Below are positions 17,453-24,840 of a stretch of 31,741 nucleotides of DNA, in pieces (the stretch's first letter is position 1; every line of letters starts with the position of its first letter). Source of the stretch: Corynebacterium sp. (lineage in GTDB: Bacteria; Actinomycetota; Actinomycetes; Mycobacteriales; Mycobacteriaceae). A program made the translations under genes and the position numbers. Location of the stretch: positions 1-31,741 of the forward strand of contig JAKDIS010000016.1 of assembly GCA_030450335.1 (NCBI GenBank). Direction: 5' to 3'. The notes under the pieces are model-generated. The model was not told the origin of the DNA. It did not search any database and saw only the letters and a program-made list of their open reading frames with translations.

Positions 17453-18109
17453 GTGACCGACGCCATCGCCGAACAGCCGGGCTCCGCCGCGGACGAGCCG
17501 GGTGAGCCGGGAGGGTCGGGCAACGGCACTGGCCGGCTGTCCACCGCCGACCGCTACCGGCGCCTCCTCCGGCAGTTCCTGAAGTTCGGCATCGTCGGGG
17601 CGTCCGGCGTGGTGGTGAACTCGGCGGTGGTCGTGGTGCTGAACAAGACCACCCAGTGGCTGTGGGACTTCGACGGCCACCACGCCTTCGCCAACCTCTT
17701 CGGCACCCAGTTCCACATCCGCTGGTACCACGTGTTCTCGGTCCTGGCGTTCATCGTCGCCAACCTGTGGAACTTCAACCTGAACCGCCGGTGGACGTTC
17801 CGCACGTCCGGCAAGTCGAACTGGTTCCGCGAACTGGTGCCGTTCATGCTCGTCGGATTGGGTGGACTGCTGGTCTCCCTGCTGGTGCAGACGGCGCTGA
17901 TCAACCCGGAGTCGCCGGTGGCGTTGTCCCGGGAGATCTGGGACGGTTCCACGGGACTGCGTGACCCGATCTACTGGGGCAACCTGCTGGGCGTGTGCTT
18001 CGCCATCCCGGTGAACTTCCTGGTCAACAAGCTGTGGACCTTCCGGGCCGCGCGTGAGCACTACATACCGACGCAGGTGACGCCGCTGCCGGGAAAGGAC
18101 GAGAAGTGA
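17453..18109 (+). CDS. GtrA-family membrane protein (first of two)
   Basis: GtrA proteins are small four-helix membrane proteins linked to moving or presenting polyprenyl-phosphate sugars. This 218-residue copy has a polar N-terminal tail of about 35 residues. The core begins LRQFLKFGIVGASGVVVNSAVVVVL and continues with the hallmark NFNLNRRWTFR, two more helices, and the matching end FLVNKLWTFR. It is longer than the usual 120-150 residues because of an inserted loop (residues ~65-90) and the N-terminal tail. GTG 17453 has GAGAGGA upstream. Its stop overlaps the start of the second GtrA gene (GTGA), so both are made together, possibly as partners. Confidence 0.9.
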   Translation: MTDAIAEQPGSAADEPGEPGGSGNGTGRLSTADRYRRLLRQFLKFGIVGASGVVVNSAVVVVLNKTTQWLWDFDGHHAFANLFGTQFHIRWYHVFSVLAFIVANLWNFNLNRRWTFRTSGKSNWFRELVPFMLVGLGGLLVSLLVQTALINPESPVALSREIWDGSTGLRDPIYWGNLLGVCFAIPVNFLVNKLWTFRAAREHYIPTQVTPLPGKDEK

Positions 18110-18543
18110 CGGAGAAGCAGGAAGTCCCGGTGCCCGGGGAGGTCGAGCGTCTGACGTTGAAGACCCAGCTGTTCCGGTTCATCATGACCGGTGTGGTCGG
18201 CGCGGTCGTCGACTTCGGCAGCACCTACCTGCTCTACCTGCTGGGCCTGGGGGACGGTACGTCGAAGACCGTCGGTTTCGTGCTGGGCACGCTCACCGCG
18301 TACCTGATCAACCGCCGGTGGACCTTCCAGGCGGAGCCGTCGGTGAAGCGGTTCGTGGTCACGATGATCGCCTACCTGGCGACCTATGCGGTGCAGGTCA
18401 GCCTGTACACGCTGAGCATCCCGTGGCTGGAGGACATGGACCTGGACCGGTTCTGGGTGCGTGCGATCAGCTTCGTGATCGCGCAGGGCACCGCCACGGT
18501 GCTGAACTTCATCATCCAGCGTTGGGTGATCTTTCGTAGCTGA
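18106..18543 (+). CDS. GtrA-family protein, Rv3789-like
   Basis: A 145-residue four-helix GtrA protein. FRFIMTGVVGAVVDFGSTYL, the segment LINRRWTFQAEPSVKRF and FVIAQGTATVLNFIIQRWV match mycobacterial Rv3789 almost word for word. Rv3789 lies next to dprE1 in M. tuberculosis and has been proposed to flip DPA or to recruit the arabinosyltransferase AftA. That makes a DPA-related job likely here too, with dprE1/dprE2 about 7 kb away. The GTG start overlaps the stop of the first GtrA gene. This is the last gene before the GC drop of the accessory patch. Confidence 0.93.
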   Translation: MTEKQEVPVPGEVERLTLKTQLFRFIMTGVVGAVVDFGSTYLLYLLGLGDGTSKTVGFVLGTLTAYLINRRWTFQAEPSVKRFVVTMIAYLATYAVQVSLYTLSIPWLEDMDLDRFWVRAISFVIAQGTATVLNFIIQRWVIFRS

Positions 18544-18591
18544 GCGGACGGTCGGCTTCGCCACTGGGGGGGGCACTGCGAAGAGGAGGTC

Positions 18592-18732
18592 GTGGCGATT
18601 TCCGTGCCGAAGGATGCTCATAGTGAAGTAAAGAATGCTGTTGGCTATGCTATCTGGGGAGTAGTTGTGGTCCGAGACGTGAAACTATTCTCGGCCGGCC
18701 AAATAGAAATGGAGTCACTAAATAATGGGTAA
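18592..18732 (+). CDS. Small ORF (46 residues) overlapping the SUKH gene
   Basis: GTG 18592 opens a 46-residue frame. AGAGGAGG at 18583-18590 lies very close upstream, so GTG 18604 may be the real start. The peptide has a hydrophobic middle, NAVGYAIWGVVVV, and the charged tail RDVKLFSAGQIEMESLNNG. It resembles nothing I know. The stop lies 8 bases inside the SUKH gene, so coupling is possible. It falls exactly where GC drops. It could be a short real gene or the remnant of a longer one, for example the C-terminal end of a toxin lost during insertion; both readings are speculative. Confidence 0.35.
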   Translation: MAISVPKDAHSEVKNAVGYAIWGVVVVRDVKLFSAGQIEMESLNNG

Positions 18733-19687
18733 AGTAACTTATTCCGACATGTTCGATGTCCCCGCTTCTCCTTGTGGTGACTCTCGTATTGATGAGATTG
18801 AAAAGAATATCGGGAGACGACTACCGAAATCGTACCGGGAGCTGATCAAATCGACCGGTGGGGGCATCGTCAGCAGCGAAGCGGCAAAGTTGCCGATGAG
18901 GAGCGTCAGGGATCCTGACGAGGACGCCTGGTTTCTTGACCGGATCTACGGGAATGGCTCCCTCCGGGACGGAGACGGTGAGGACATCGCACTGGATTCA
19001 CCGTACCTGCGTGGCCTTATCCATGAGTACGGAATTAGTGACAAGCTTCTTGTGTTCTGTGAGCTGGAAGGCGGTCTCGACGAGTGCTTGGCCATCAACT
19101 ACGGCATGCTGCGATATCCACCGCATTCCATTATCCTCGTCGATTCGGAGGTAGGTAAGACCAAGCTTGTGGCACGGTCTTTCTCCTCATTTCTCAACCG
19201 ACTCCGCGAAGAGGAGGAACCAGAATGGCTAATACGAAGTAAACTGAGGGCTAAATCCGGCCAGTTCTCTGAAGAGTTGCGTCAGGTTATGGACGTATCA
19301 TGCCTTACGAGCGAGGTTCTCCGTGAGCAAGCGCGACGCGTTGCTAAGGAGCAAGATAACTTTGTCCTTCGAGGGGAGGATGAAGGTTATGTCATGCGGG
19401 ATATTCTCTTTCTTGGCATGTCACAGTTTCGGCAGATATGCGATAAAAAAGACTACGTCGAAGATCCCGTGGAGGGCCCGAGCTACATCAGTATGTTCGG
19501 CCTGGTCGGCGAGGAGGACGACGACGAACGTTTTGGGCCCGGAATCTGTAGCCCGCTTTTCGAGTACAAGTGGTGGGATAAGAGGGCTGAGGAGGGAAAG
19601 ATCGTCTCCACGGAGCACGGATACAAGTTCGCTGACTGGTACGAGGCCGAGGTAGTGATGAAGGTAGATGAGTTGTCAGGAAAGTAG
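18725..19687 (+). CDS. SMI1/KNR4 (SUKH) domain protein, immunity-type
   Basis: A 320-residue protein. Its first half fits the SUKH superfamily: RIDEIEKNIGRRLPKSYRELIKSTGGGIV, the classic opening with LP-x-SY and NGG-like turns, then LLVFCELEGGLDECLAINY, PHSIILVD and a closing helix SFSSFLNRL. SUKH proteins are common immunity proteins against polymorphic and contact-dependent toxins. The second half (about 165-320) is acidic and unrecognised. GC is clearly lower than in neighbours: 27 of 60 bases in 18781-18840 versus 38 of 60 in 18181-18240. Codons such as ATA, AAA and AGT are frequent, which suggests transfer. GGAG lies 10 bases before ATG. No toxin gene is present, so an orphan immunity role is inferred. 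Confidence 0.8.
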   Translation: MGKVTYSDMFDVPASPCGDSRIDEIEKNIGRRLPKSYRELIKSTGGGIVSSEAAKLPMRSVRDPDEDAWFLDRIYGNGSLRDGDGEDIALDSPYLRGLIHEYGISDKLLVFCELEGGLDECLAINYGMLRYPPHSIILVDSEVGKTKLVARSFSSFLNRLREEEEPEWLIRSKLRAKSGQFSEELRQVMDVSCLTSEVLREQARRVAKEQDNFVLRGEDEGYVMRDILFLGMSQFRQICDKKDYVEDPVEGPSYISMFGLVGEEDDDERFGPGICSPLFEYKWWDKRAEEGKIVSTEHGYKFADWYEAEVVMKVDELSGK

Positions 19688-19743
19688 TTCCACCGTCAAC
19701 TACCCCTGAACGAAGCGCACGGTAATTACTCGGAAGGTCATTG

Positions 19744-20847
19744 ATGTTCGGATTCGGTAAGAAGAAGTCACAGTCAAGCACAAGCCAGGAACCGGCCCCG
19801 CGCCCGGCACAGTCAACCGCGGAGCCGGTCGGTGATGTCACCCCGGGTGCTGTTGATGCTGCTGCTGCAACGAAGGCTGTTCAGCTCGTCGCTTCTGGTG
19901 CGGGCCTGACCGCCGTGAGTGACGGAACCACCAGACTGTGGTTGCAGTCAGCGGCTCTCGGGCTGGATGAGCTGGACCTGGGTGGCATCGACCTGCGCAT
20001 CGATGTCTCTGGTTCGTCAGAGTCTCCGCTGGCCCATGATGCGGTGATGGATTGGCACGGCACCCTCGATGATCTGGATCCGATTGATATCCAGCGGGTG
20101 GTCAACACGTGGAATGACAGTTTCGTGGCCCCGCGGGTGTTCTCCTACGAGGACAGCCAGGGCCACACTCGGGTGCGCGGTGAGATGATCACGAACTGGT
20201 GGGAGGGGCACACCGTCGCCCAGCTCGACGAGTACCTGCGTGCCGTCGTTTTCGGTGCGATGAACCTGAACCAGTGGCTCGACGAGCAGTGGCCTGACGC
20301 TGTCCGGCAGCTACCCGACACCGAAGCTAGCCCCGGAGGGGTAGCACTGACTGGGCAACCCCAGGATATCGCTGCCACAGAGAAGATGGCCGCCCAGTTC
20401 ATCATTCCTGGCAACGCCTTCGGGTTCGTCTTTGGTGACACTGCACCGGTGACGCCGCAGCGTATCACCGAAGACTTCGCGTCGCGGTCCGGGCAGCTTT
20501 CACGGGTCGATGAGGACGGGGTGCTGCGGATCCGCTGGGGTCAGCCGGCGGTGGATATTGCCGTCAACGGTGACGTGCTCAGTGTGTCGTCCAGTGCTGA
20601 GGTGATGCTCGCCGACCCGGAGAACGCGGATCCGCTGTTACCGGTGGCGTGGAGGTGGTCGACGAACCGGGCGGGTGCGGTGGTCGTCGTGCATCGCAAT
20701 GCGGATGGGTCGACCTCGGTGATTTACGCGCTGCATCAGTTTGTTGGTGCGGGGATGACCGACCGGCAGTTGTCGGCGACGATGTCTCAGACCTGCGAGT
20801 TGGTTGCGGACTGCATGATGGGGCTGGCCGACGAGATCACTGGCTGA
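19744..20847 (+). CDS. YbjN-domain protein
   Basis: A 367-residue cytoplasmic protein with two YbjN-like halves after a polar Ser/Pro/Gln-rich N-terminal tail. The first half has IDIQRVVNTWNDSFVAPRVF, an acidic turn, and GHTVAQLDEYLRAVVFGAMNL, the pattern of the YbjN (putative sensory transduction regulator) family. The second half, ITEDFASRSGQLSRV to the C-terminus, looks like a degenerate second copy. YbjN proteins have been tied to stress response and adaptor-like roles, but none is mechanistically defined. ATG 19744 has GGAAGG 6 bases upstream; the TTG just before it is unlikely. GC is intermediate between the SUKH gene and the backbone. Confidence 0.8.
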   Translation: MFGFGKKKSQSSTSQEPAPRPAQSTAEPVGDVTPGAVDAAAATKAVQLVASGAGLTAVSDGTTRLWLQSAALGLDELDLGGIDLRIDVSGSSESPLAHDAVMDWHGTLDDLDPIDIQRVVNTWNDSFVAPRVFSYEDSQGHTRVRGEMITNWWEGHTVAQLDEYLRAVVFGAMNLNQWLDEQWPDAVRQLPDTEASPGGVALTGQPQDIAATEKMAAQFIIPGNAFGFVFGDTAPVTPQRITEDFASRSGQLSRVDEDGVLRIRWGQPAVDIAVNGDVLSVSSSAEVMLADPENADPLLPVAWRWSTNRAGAVVVVHRNADGSTSVIYALHQFVGAGMTDRQLSATMSQTCELVADCMMGLADEITG

Positions 20848-20999
20848 TTTCATTCCTGCATTCACAGGAGAGGGTCCCATGCCTCCGGAGCTGAACCCCG
20901 GGTACGGCAGTTTGTAGAGGGGAATGCAGCGTGGCGGATGGGCTACGGCCGGCGTGGTGGACCGCGACCGGCGGACGGCGTCGCGGACGCCGTGCTCGG
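20848..20999. other. Convergent gap without a supported gene
   Basis: Between the YbjN stop and the lipoprotein stop. It has only a 12-codon ATG frame at 20879 behind AGGAGAGGG, too short to call, and the hairpin listed separately. I see no RNA gene or mobile-element end. Confidence 0.5.
20975..20993. terminator. Strong hairpin between convergent genes
   Basis: Perfect 8-base stem ACGGCGTC/GACGCCGT with a 3-base loop. It lies just beyond the lipoprotein stop on the minus strand and 128 bases beyond the YbjN stop. A bidirectional terminator is plausible, although there is no T-tract. Confidence 0.5.
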
Positions 21000-21521
21000 T
21001 CAGGAAGGGGGTGCTGACGAGGACGGAGGTTCTGTCGTACGGCAGATCTCTTCCCAGTCCTGGGGATAGGCGAGCGTCTGGTCGCCGCTCTTATGGGGTT
21101 TGCCGACCACAATTTGGCCGGCGGAGTCACTGATCCTGGAACGAGTGGACTCGGCATTCCGGAATTGAGTGTTGGAGTCTGCATCGCTGAGTTCTGGTGT
21201 GACCGTGATCTTTGAGTCCGGGTCTGTGGTCGTGGTGCCGACCTCTGAAACATCCCAGGAAACAGGCTCGGACGGTGCCGGGTCCCCGAGTACGAAAGTG
21301 AATGCGCCGGAGGCCGGTTCCGCAGGCGTGTACTCGGCGATGGTGGTGCCGTCCGAGGCTACGGTGACCCCCTCGATCTCCTCGCCGCAGGTATTGACGA
21401 AGACGGTCAGCCGCCCTGATTCGTCCTCCATCGTCCCGGAATCCCCAACGAAGGTCGATTGGCCGCATGCTGCCAGCGGGAGAAGCGCAAGCGTGGGAAC
21501 GAGGAGTTTCCTGCGGTACAC
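21000..21521 (-). CDS. Small secreted lipoprotein of unknown function
   Basis: A 173-residue protein with a clear lipoprotein signal: MYRRKLLV, a hydrophobic core, and the lipobox LAAC with Cys19 as the lipid-anchored residue. The mature part is Thr/Ser/Asp-rich and beta-like, with LTVFVNTCGEEIEGVTV and FTFVLGDPAPSEPVSWDV. It ends in a Ser/Pro-rich tail and should sit on the outer face of the membrane. The start is GTG 21521, with AAGGA 9 bases upstream. It lies 88 bases downstream of glfT1 on the same strand and may share its transcript, but a 12-base palindrome lies between them. No enzymatic motif is visible. Confidence 0.8.
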   Translation of the reverse strand: MYRRKLLVPTLALLPLAACGQSTFVGDSGTMEDESGRLTVFVNTCGEEIEGVTVASDGTTIAEYTPAEPASGAFTFVLGDPAPSEPVSWDVSEVGTTTTDPDSKITVTPELSDADSNTQFRNAESTRSRISDSAGQIVVGKPHKSGDQTLAYPQDWEEICRTTEPPSSSAPPS

Positions 21522-21560
21522 GGGTGATCATCCTTGATTCGGGTTGACACTGTTTCTGTC

Positions 21561-21572
21561 CACCGTACGGTG
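21561..21572. promoter_or_regulatory. 12-base perfect palindrome
   Basis: CACCGTACGGTG lies between the glfT1 stop and the lipoprotein start, the position of an operator or of a weak terminator for glfT1. A plus-strand TTGACA (21544-21549) and TACGGT (21566-21571) could also form an antisense promoter, with a 16-base spacer. Confidence 0.35.
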
Positions 21573-21609
21573 TCGAACGCCGCGTGGCGGCGAGACTGTG
21601 GCGGGCAGC

Positions 21610-22542
21610 CTACGGCCGGAAGAACTTCTCCCCGCGACCCTTCGCCTGCAGTGCCAGCCAGTCGCGGAAGCCCTTCACGTCGCGTCGCTGCACCAGGAAG
21701 AACCAGCCGAAGCGTGCGTATTCCTGCGGCAGCAGCCGGCGCATGCCGGGCTGGTTCATCAGGAAACCGCGGTTGCGGTAGGTGAAGTAGCGCTTCGTGT
21801 CGTTGTCCGGGTACTGGGTGTGCATCCGTCCGCCGAGGATCGGCTTGAACTCGTCGGCGCCGTCGGGGTGCAGGTAGGACGTCGTCAGGCAGGTGCCGAA
21901 CGGCAGGCCCGAGCGCACCAGCCGACGGTGGTACTCGACCTCGTCGCCGCGGATGAACAGGCGGTAGTCGGGCACACCGATGACCTTCATCGTCTCGGCG
22001 CTCACCAGTGCACCGTTGAAGAGGCTCGCGATGCCGGGCAGGAAGTCGCCCTGCAGTTCGTGCAGGTAGCGTCGCCACACCACGCCCTGGCGCAGGGGGA
22101 AGGCCAGTCGTTCCGGCTCGTCGATGTTGCACACGGCGGGGGAGACCTCGGCCAGCCCGTGGGACTCGGCGACGTCGTAGAGGTTCTCCAGGACGTGGTC
22201 GTCGGCGGGACGCCCGTCGTCGTCGGCGCACCACACGGCGTCCACGCCGAGGGAGAGGGCGGTGAGGAAGCCCAGGGCGAAGCCGCCGGCGCCGCCGAGG
22301 TTCGTCTTCGAGGGGACGTACACGGCGCGGTCGCCGGCGAGCTCCTCGAGCAGGACGCGCACCTCGTCCTGGTCGCCGTTGTCGACGACGATGACCTTGT
22401 CGACCGGGTGCGTCTGCCCGCAGACGATGGCGAGGGAGTTGCGCAGGAGCGCGACGCGTCGGTGGGTGACGATGACTGCTGCGGTGGTCCCGTCGCGGTG
22501 GAGCTGAGCTGCTGACGGCATGGGGGTCTGCATGGATGTCAT
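21610..22542 (-). CDS. glfT1: Galactofuranosyltransferase GlfT1
   Basis: Adds the first galactofuranose residues onto the polyprenyl-diphosphate-GlcNAc-rhamnose linker, priming the galactan of arabinogalactan from UDP-galactofuranose. The 310-residue GT2-type enzyme follows mycobacterial Rv3782 closely: AAVIVTHRR, KVIVVDNGD, NLGGAGGFALGFL, the metal-binding ADDDG, LPGIASLFNGALVSAET, LFIRGDEVEYHRRLVRSGLP, and FTYRNRGFL with RFGWFFLVQRRD. No membrane helix is present; it should act on the inner membrane face. The first 15 residues are an unconserved extension, and M4 or M8 are alternative starts. It diverges from the lipid-modification operon over 126 bases. Confidence 0.94.
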   Translation of the reverse strand: MTSMQTPMPSAAQLHRDGTTAAVIVTHRRVALLRNSLAIVCGQTHPVDKVIVVDNGDQDEVRVLLEELAGDRAVYVPSKTNLGGAGGFALGFLTALSLGVDAVWCADDDGRPADDHVLENLYDVAESHGLAEVSPAVCNIDEPERLAFPLRQGVVWRRYLHELQGDFLPGIASLFNGALVSAETMKVIGVPDYRLFIRGDEVEYHRRLVRSGLPFGTCLTTSYLHPDGADEFKPILGGRMHTQYPDNDTKRYFTYRNRGFLMNQPGMRRLLPQEYARFGWFFLVQRRDVKGFRDWLALQAKGRGEKFFRP

Positions 22543-22590
22543 TGTGCCACGCGGTCGCCGTCGAACCGGGGTCGGCGCGGTCGGAAGAAA

Positions 22591-22614
22591 ATAGCTAACC
22601 TGGTTGAACTAACC
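22591..22614. promoter_or_regulatory. Imperfect inverted repeat in the glfT1/lipid-operon gap, candidate MarR site
   Basis: ATAGCTAACC-T-GGTTGAACTAACC forms a near-palindrome around AACC/GGTT. It contains the words ATAGCTA and ACTAAC, both also found (in the other order) upstream of the MarR gene at 28803-28819. TAACCT at 22596-22601 could be a plus-strand -10. Regulation by the MarR protein is inference. Confidence 0.35.
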
Positions 22615-22668
22615 ACGACCGGCAGATCCACCGCACCACTGACCCGGTGCAGGACAGGAAGTGACCCC

Positions 22669-24837
22669 ATGGACCCCACGGAACCTATGGACACGTTGGA
22701 CCCCGCCGCGACGCGACCACGCATCGCCGTGGTCGGCGCGGGCGTCAGCGGACTGACCGCCGCCCACGAACTGTCCACCCGAGCGCAGGTCACCCTGTAC
22801 GACGCCGACGACCGGGCCGGCGGCCACGCCGACACGACCACGGTCACCACCGCCGGTGGCGAGGTGAACGTGGACACCGGCTTCATCGTCCACAACGACC
22901 GCACCTACCCGGTGCTGACCCGGCTCTTCGACGAGCTGGGGGTGCGCACCCGGCCGGCGGAGATGTCCCTGTCGGTGCGGGCCGACGACGCGCACGGTGG
23001 CGCGGGGCTGGAGTACGCCGGCGCCCGCGGCGCCGCCGGGCTCTTCGGCGACCGGCGCAACCTGCTGCGTCCGGCGTACCTCCGGATGCTCGGGGAGGTC
23101 CTGCGTTTCCACCGCCGGGCCCGCCGGCTGCTGGCGGTGGACGCAGGGACCTCAGAGGAACAGACCCTGACCCAGTTCCTGCACGAGGGCGGTTTCTCCG
23201 ACTACTTCGTGCGGCACTTCATGACGCCGCTGGTGGCCACGGTGTGGTCCTGCGACCCGGACACCGCGGGCAGCTACCCGGCGCGGTACCTGTTCACCTT
23301 CCTCGACCACCACGGCATGCTGCAGGTGTTCGGCTCGCCGCAGTGGCGCACGGTCGTCGGCGGGTCACGCGAGTACGTCCGGCGCGTCACCGCGGTGGTC
23401 GCCGGACGTGGCGGGGAGGTGCTCACGGGCACGTCCGTCACCGGTGTGCGGCAGGACGCCGGGTCGGTCGTCGTCACCGTCGCCGACGGCACGTCCCGAC
23501 GTTTCGACGGGGTCGTCGTGGCCACCCACCCGCAACAGGCCCTGGACATGCTGGAGGAGCCGTCGGCGGTGCAGCGGGAGATCCTGTCGGCGATCCCGTA
23601 CTCGCGCAACGAGGTGCAGCTGCACACCGACACCTCGCTGCTGCCGCGGGCGGCGGGTGCGCGGGCGTCGTGGAACCACCTGGAGCGCGACGGCGGGGGC
23701 GTGGTGGTGACCTACGACATGACCCGGCTGATGCGGCTGCCGCACGCCGACGGGACCCGCTACCTGGTCACGCTGAACGCCGCGGACCTGGTCGACCCGG
23801 CCACGGTGCTGGCCACCCGCCGCTACGGGCACCCGGTGTACACGCCGTCCTCGGTGGCGGCGTCGCGTCGGGCGGGTGAGCTCGACACCGGGCGCATCGT
23901 CTTCGCCGGAGCCTGGCAGGGCTGGGGGTTCCACGAGGACGGTGCGCGGTCGGGGCACGACGCCGCGGTGCGGCTGCTGCAGGACCCGGGTGCGACCCCG
24001 CCGGCACAGCCAGCACAGCCGGCACCGCCCCAGCGTCCGGTGAACCGCGTGCTGCGGACCCGGGTGCGCCACGCGCGCACCTCCCCGCTGGTGCACCGGT
24101 TCACCAACCGCTCGTGGATGTGGCTGGTGGACCTGGACCACCTGCCGGACCACGGGGCGGCGTCGTGGTGGCGTGGCGCGTTCGTCGCCGGCGACCACCT
24201 GGGCGACCCGGGGCGCAGCATCCGCGACAACATCGTCGACCTGCTCGTCGAGCGTGGGGTGCATGCCCCGGTGGGGCGGGTGGCCATGGCGGCGATGCCG
24301 CGGGCCTGGGGCAACGGCTTCAACCCGCTGTCGGTGTTCTGGTGCGACGCCGAGGACGGTTCGCCGCTGGCCACGGTCCTGGAGGTCCGCAACACCTACG
24401 GCGGACGCCACGCCTACGTGGTGCGTCCGGATGCGGCGGGCCGGGCGCGGGCGGACAAGGAGCTCTACGTCTCCCCGTTCCACGGCACCGACGGGAGTTA
24501 CCGGATCCGGGCCCCGCGGCCGGTCGACGGCCGGGTGCAGGTGGGGATCACGTTGGAGACGCCGGGCTACTCCTTCACTGCCTCGGTGCACGGGCGTCCC
24601 GCCCACGACGGCGGCCCCCGCTGGTCCGACACCGTGCGCGCGGCACCGGCGGCACTGCTCACCGCGGTGCTCATCCGGGTGCACGGCGTGTGGCTGTGGG
24701 CCCGTCGCCTCCCGGTGCAGCCTCGACCAGACAGTCACCCAGAACACCACCCAGAACACCACCCAGAACACCACCCAGAACACCACCCAGAACACCACCC
24801 AGAAATCACCCGGTACACCACCCCGAACGGAGCCTGA
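22669..24837 (+). CDS. FAD-dependent amine-oxidase-type oxidoreductase fused to a DUF1365 domain
   Basis: A 722-residue fusion. Residues ~17-440 form an FAD oxidoreductase resembling mycobacterial Rv0449c: IAVVGAGVSGLTAAHEL is the dinucleotide fold, followed by GGHADT, VDTGFIVHNDRTYP, and a C-terminal FAGAWQGWGFHEDGARSG that closes the FAD site. Residues ~460-685 form DUF1365 (Rv0448c-like): SWMWLVDLDHLP, MPRAWGNGFNPLSVFWC, YGGRHAYV, KELYVSPFH and LETPGYSF. In most genomes these are two adjacent genes. The tail (690-712) is six His-Pro-Glu units from a 12-base DNA repeat. ATG 22669 follows AGGAAG. The next gene starts 3 bases after the stop. A role in modifying membrane fatty acids is inferred from partners. 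Confidence 0.92.
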   Translation: MDPTEPMDTLDPAATRPRIAVVGAGVSGLTAAHELSTRAQVTLYDADDRAGGHADTTTVTTAGGEVNVDTGFIVHNDRTYPVLTRLFDELGVRTRPAEMSLSVRADDAHGGAGLEYAGARGAAGLFGDRRNLLRPAYLRMLGEVLRFHRRARRLLAVDAGTSEEQTLTQFLHEGGFSDYFVRHFMTPLVATVWSCDPDTAGSYPARYLFTFLDHHGMLQVFGSPQWRTVVGGSREYVRRVTAVVAGRGGEVLTGTSVTGVRQDAGSVVVTVADGTSRRFDGVVVATHPQQALDMLEEPSAVQREILSAIPYSRNEVQLHTDTSLLPRAAGARASWNHLERDGGGVVVTYDMTRLMRLPHADGTRYLVTLNAADLVDPATVLATRRYGHPVYTPSSVAASRRAGELDTGRIVFAGAWQGWGFHEDGARSGHDAAVRLLQDPGATPPAQPAQPAPPQRPVNRVLRTRVRHARTSPLVHRFTNRSWMWLVDLDHLPDHGAASWWRGAFVAGDHLGDPGRSIRDNIVDLLVERGVHAPVGRVAMAAMPRAWGNGFNPLSVFWCDAEDGSPLATVLEVRNTYGGRHAYVVRPDAAGRARADKELYVSPFHGTDGSYRIRAPRPVDGRVQVGITLETPGYSFTASVHGRPAHDGGPRWSDTVRAAPAALLTAVLIRVHGVWLWARRLPVQPRPDSHPEHHPEHHPEHHPEHHPEHHPEITRYTTPNGA
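24736..24804 (+). repeat. 12-base tandem repeat encoding His-Pro-Glu-His units
   Basis: The unit CACCCAGAACAC repeats five times exactly, plus a 9-base partial copy, in frame at the 3' end of the FAD-DUF1365 gene. Exactness at DNA level indicates recent slippage rather than old protein selection. Gain or loss of a unit keeps the frame. Confidence 0.92.
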
Positions 24838-24840
24838 CCA

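Noticed and set aside
20879..20917. 12-codon frame after the YbjN gene
   Set aside because: A good ribosome site but too short and featureless to call a gene.
18544..21609. Prophage or integrative element
   Set aside because: No integrase, tRNA target, attachment repeats or phage genes were seen; only a few accessory genes.
24736..24804. CRISPR-like repeat
   Set aside because: Units are 12 bases with no spacers and are in frame within a gene, so it is a coding tandem repeat.
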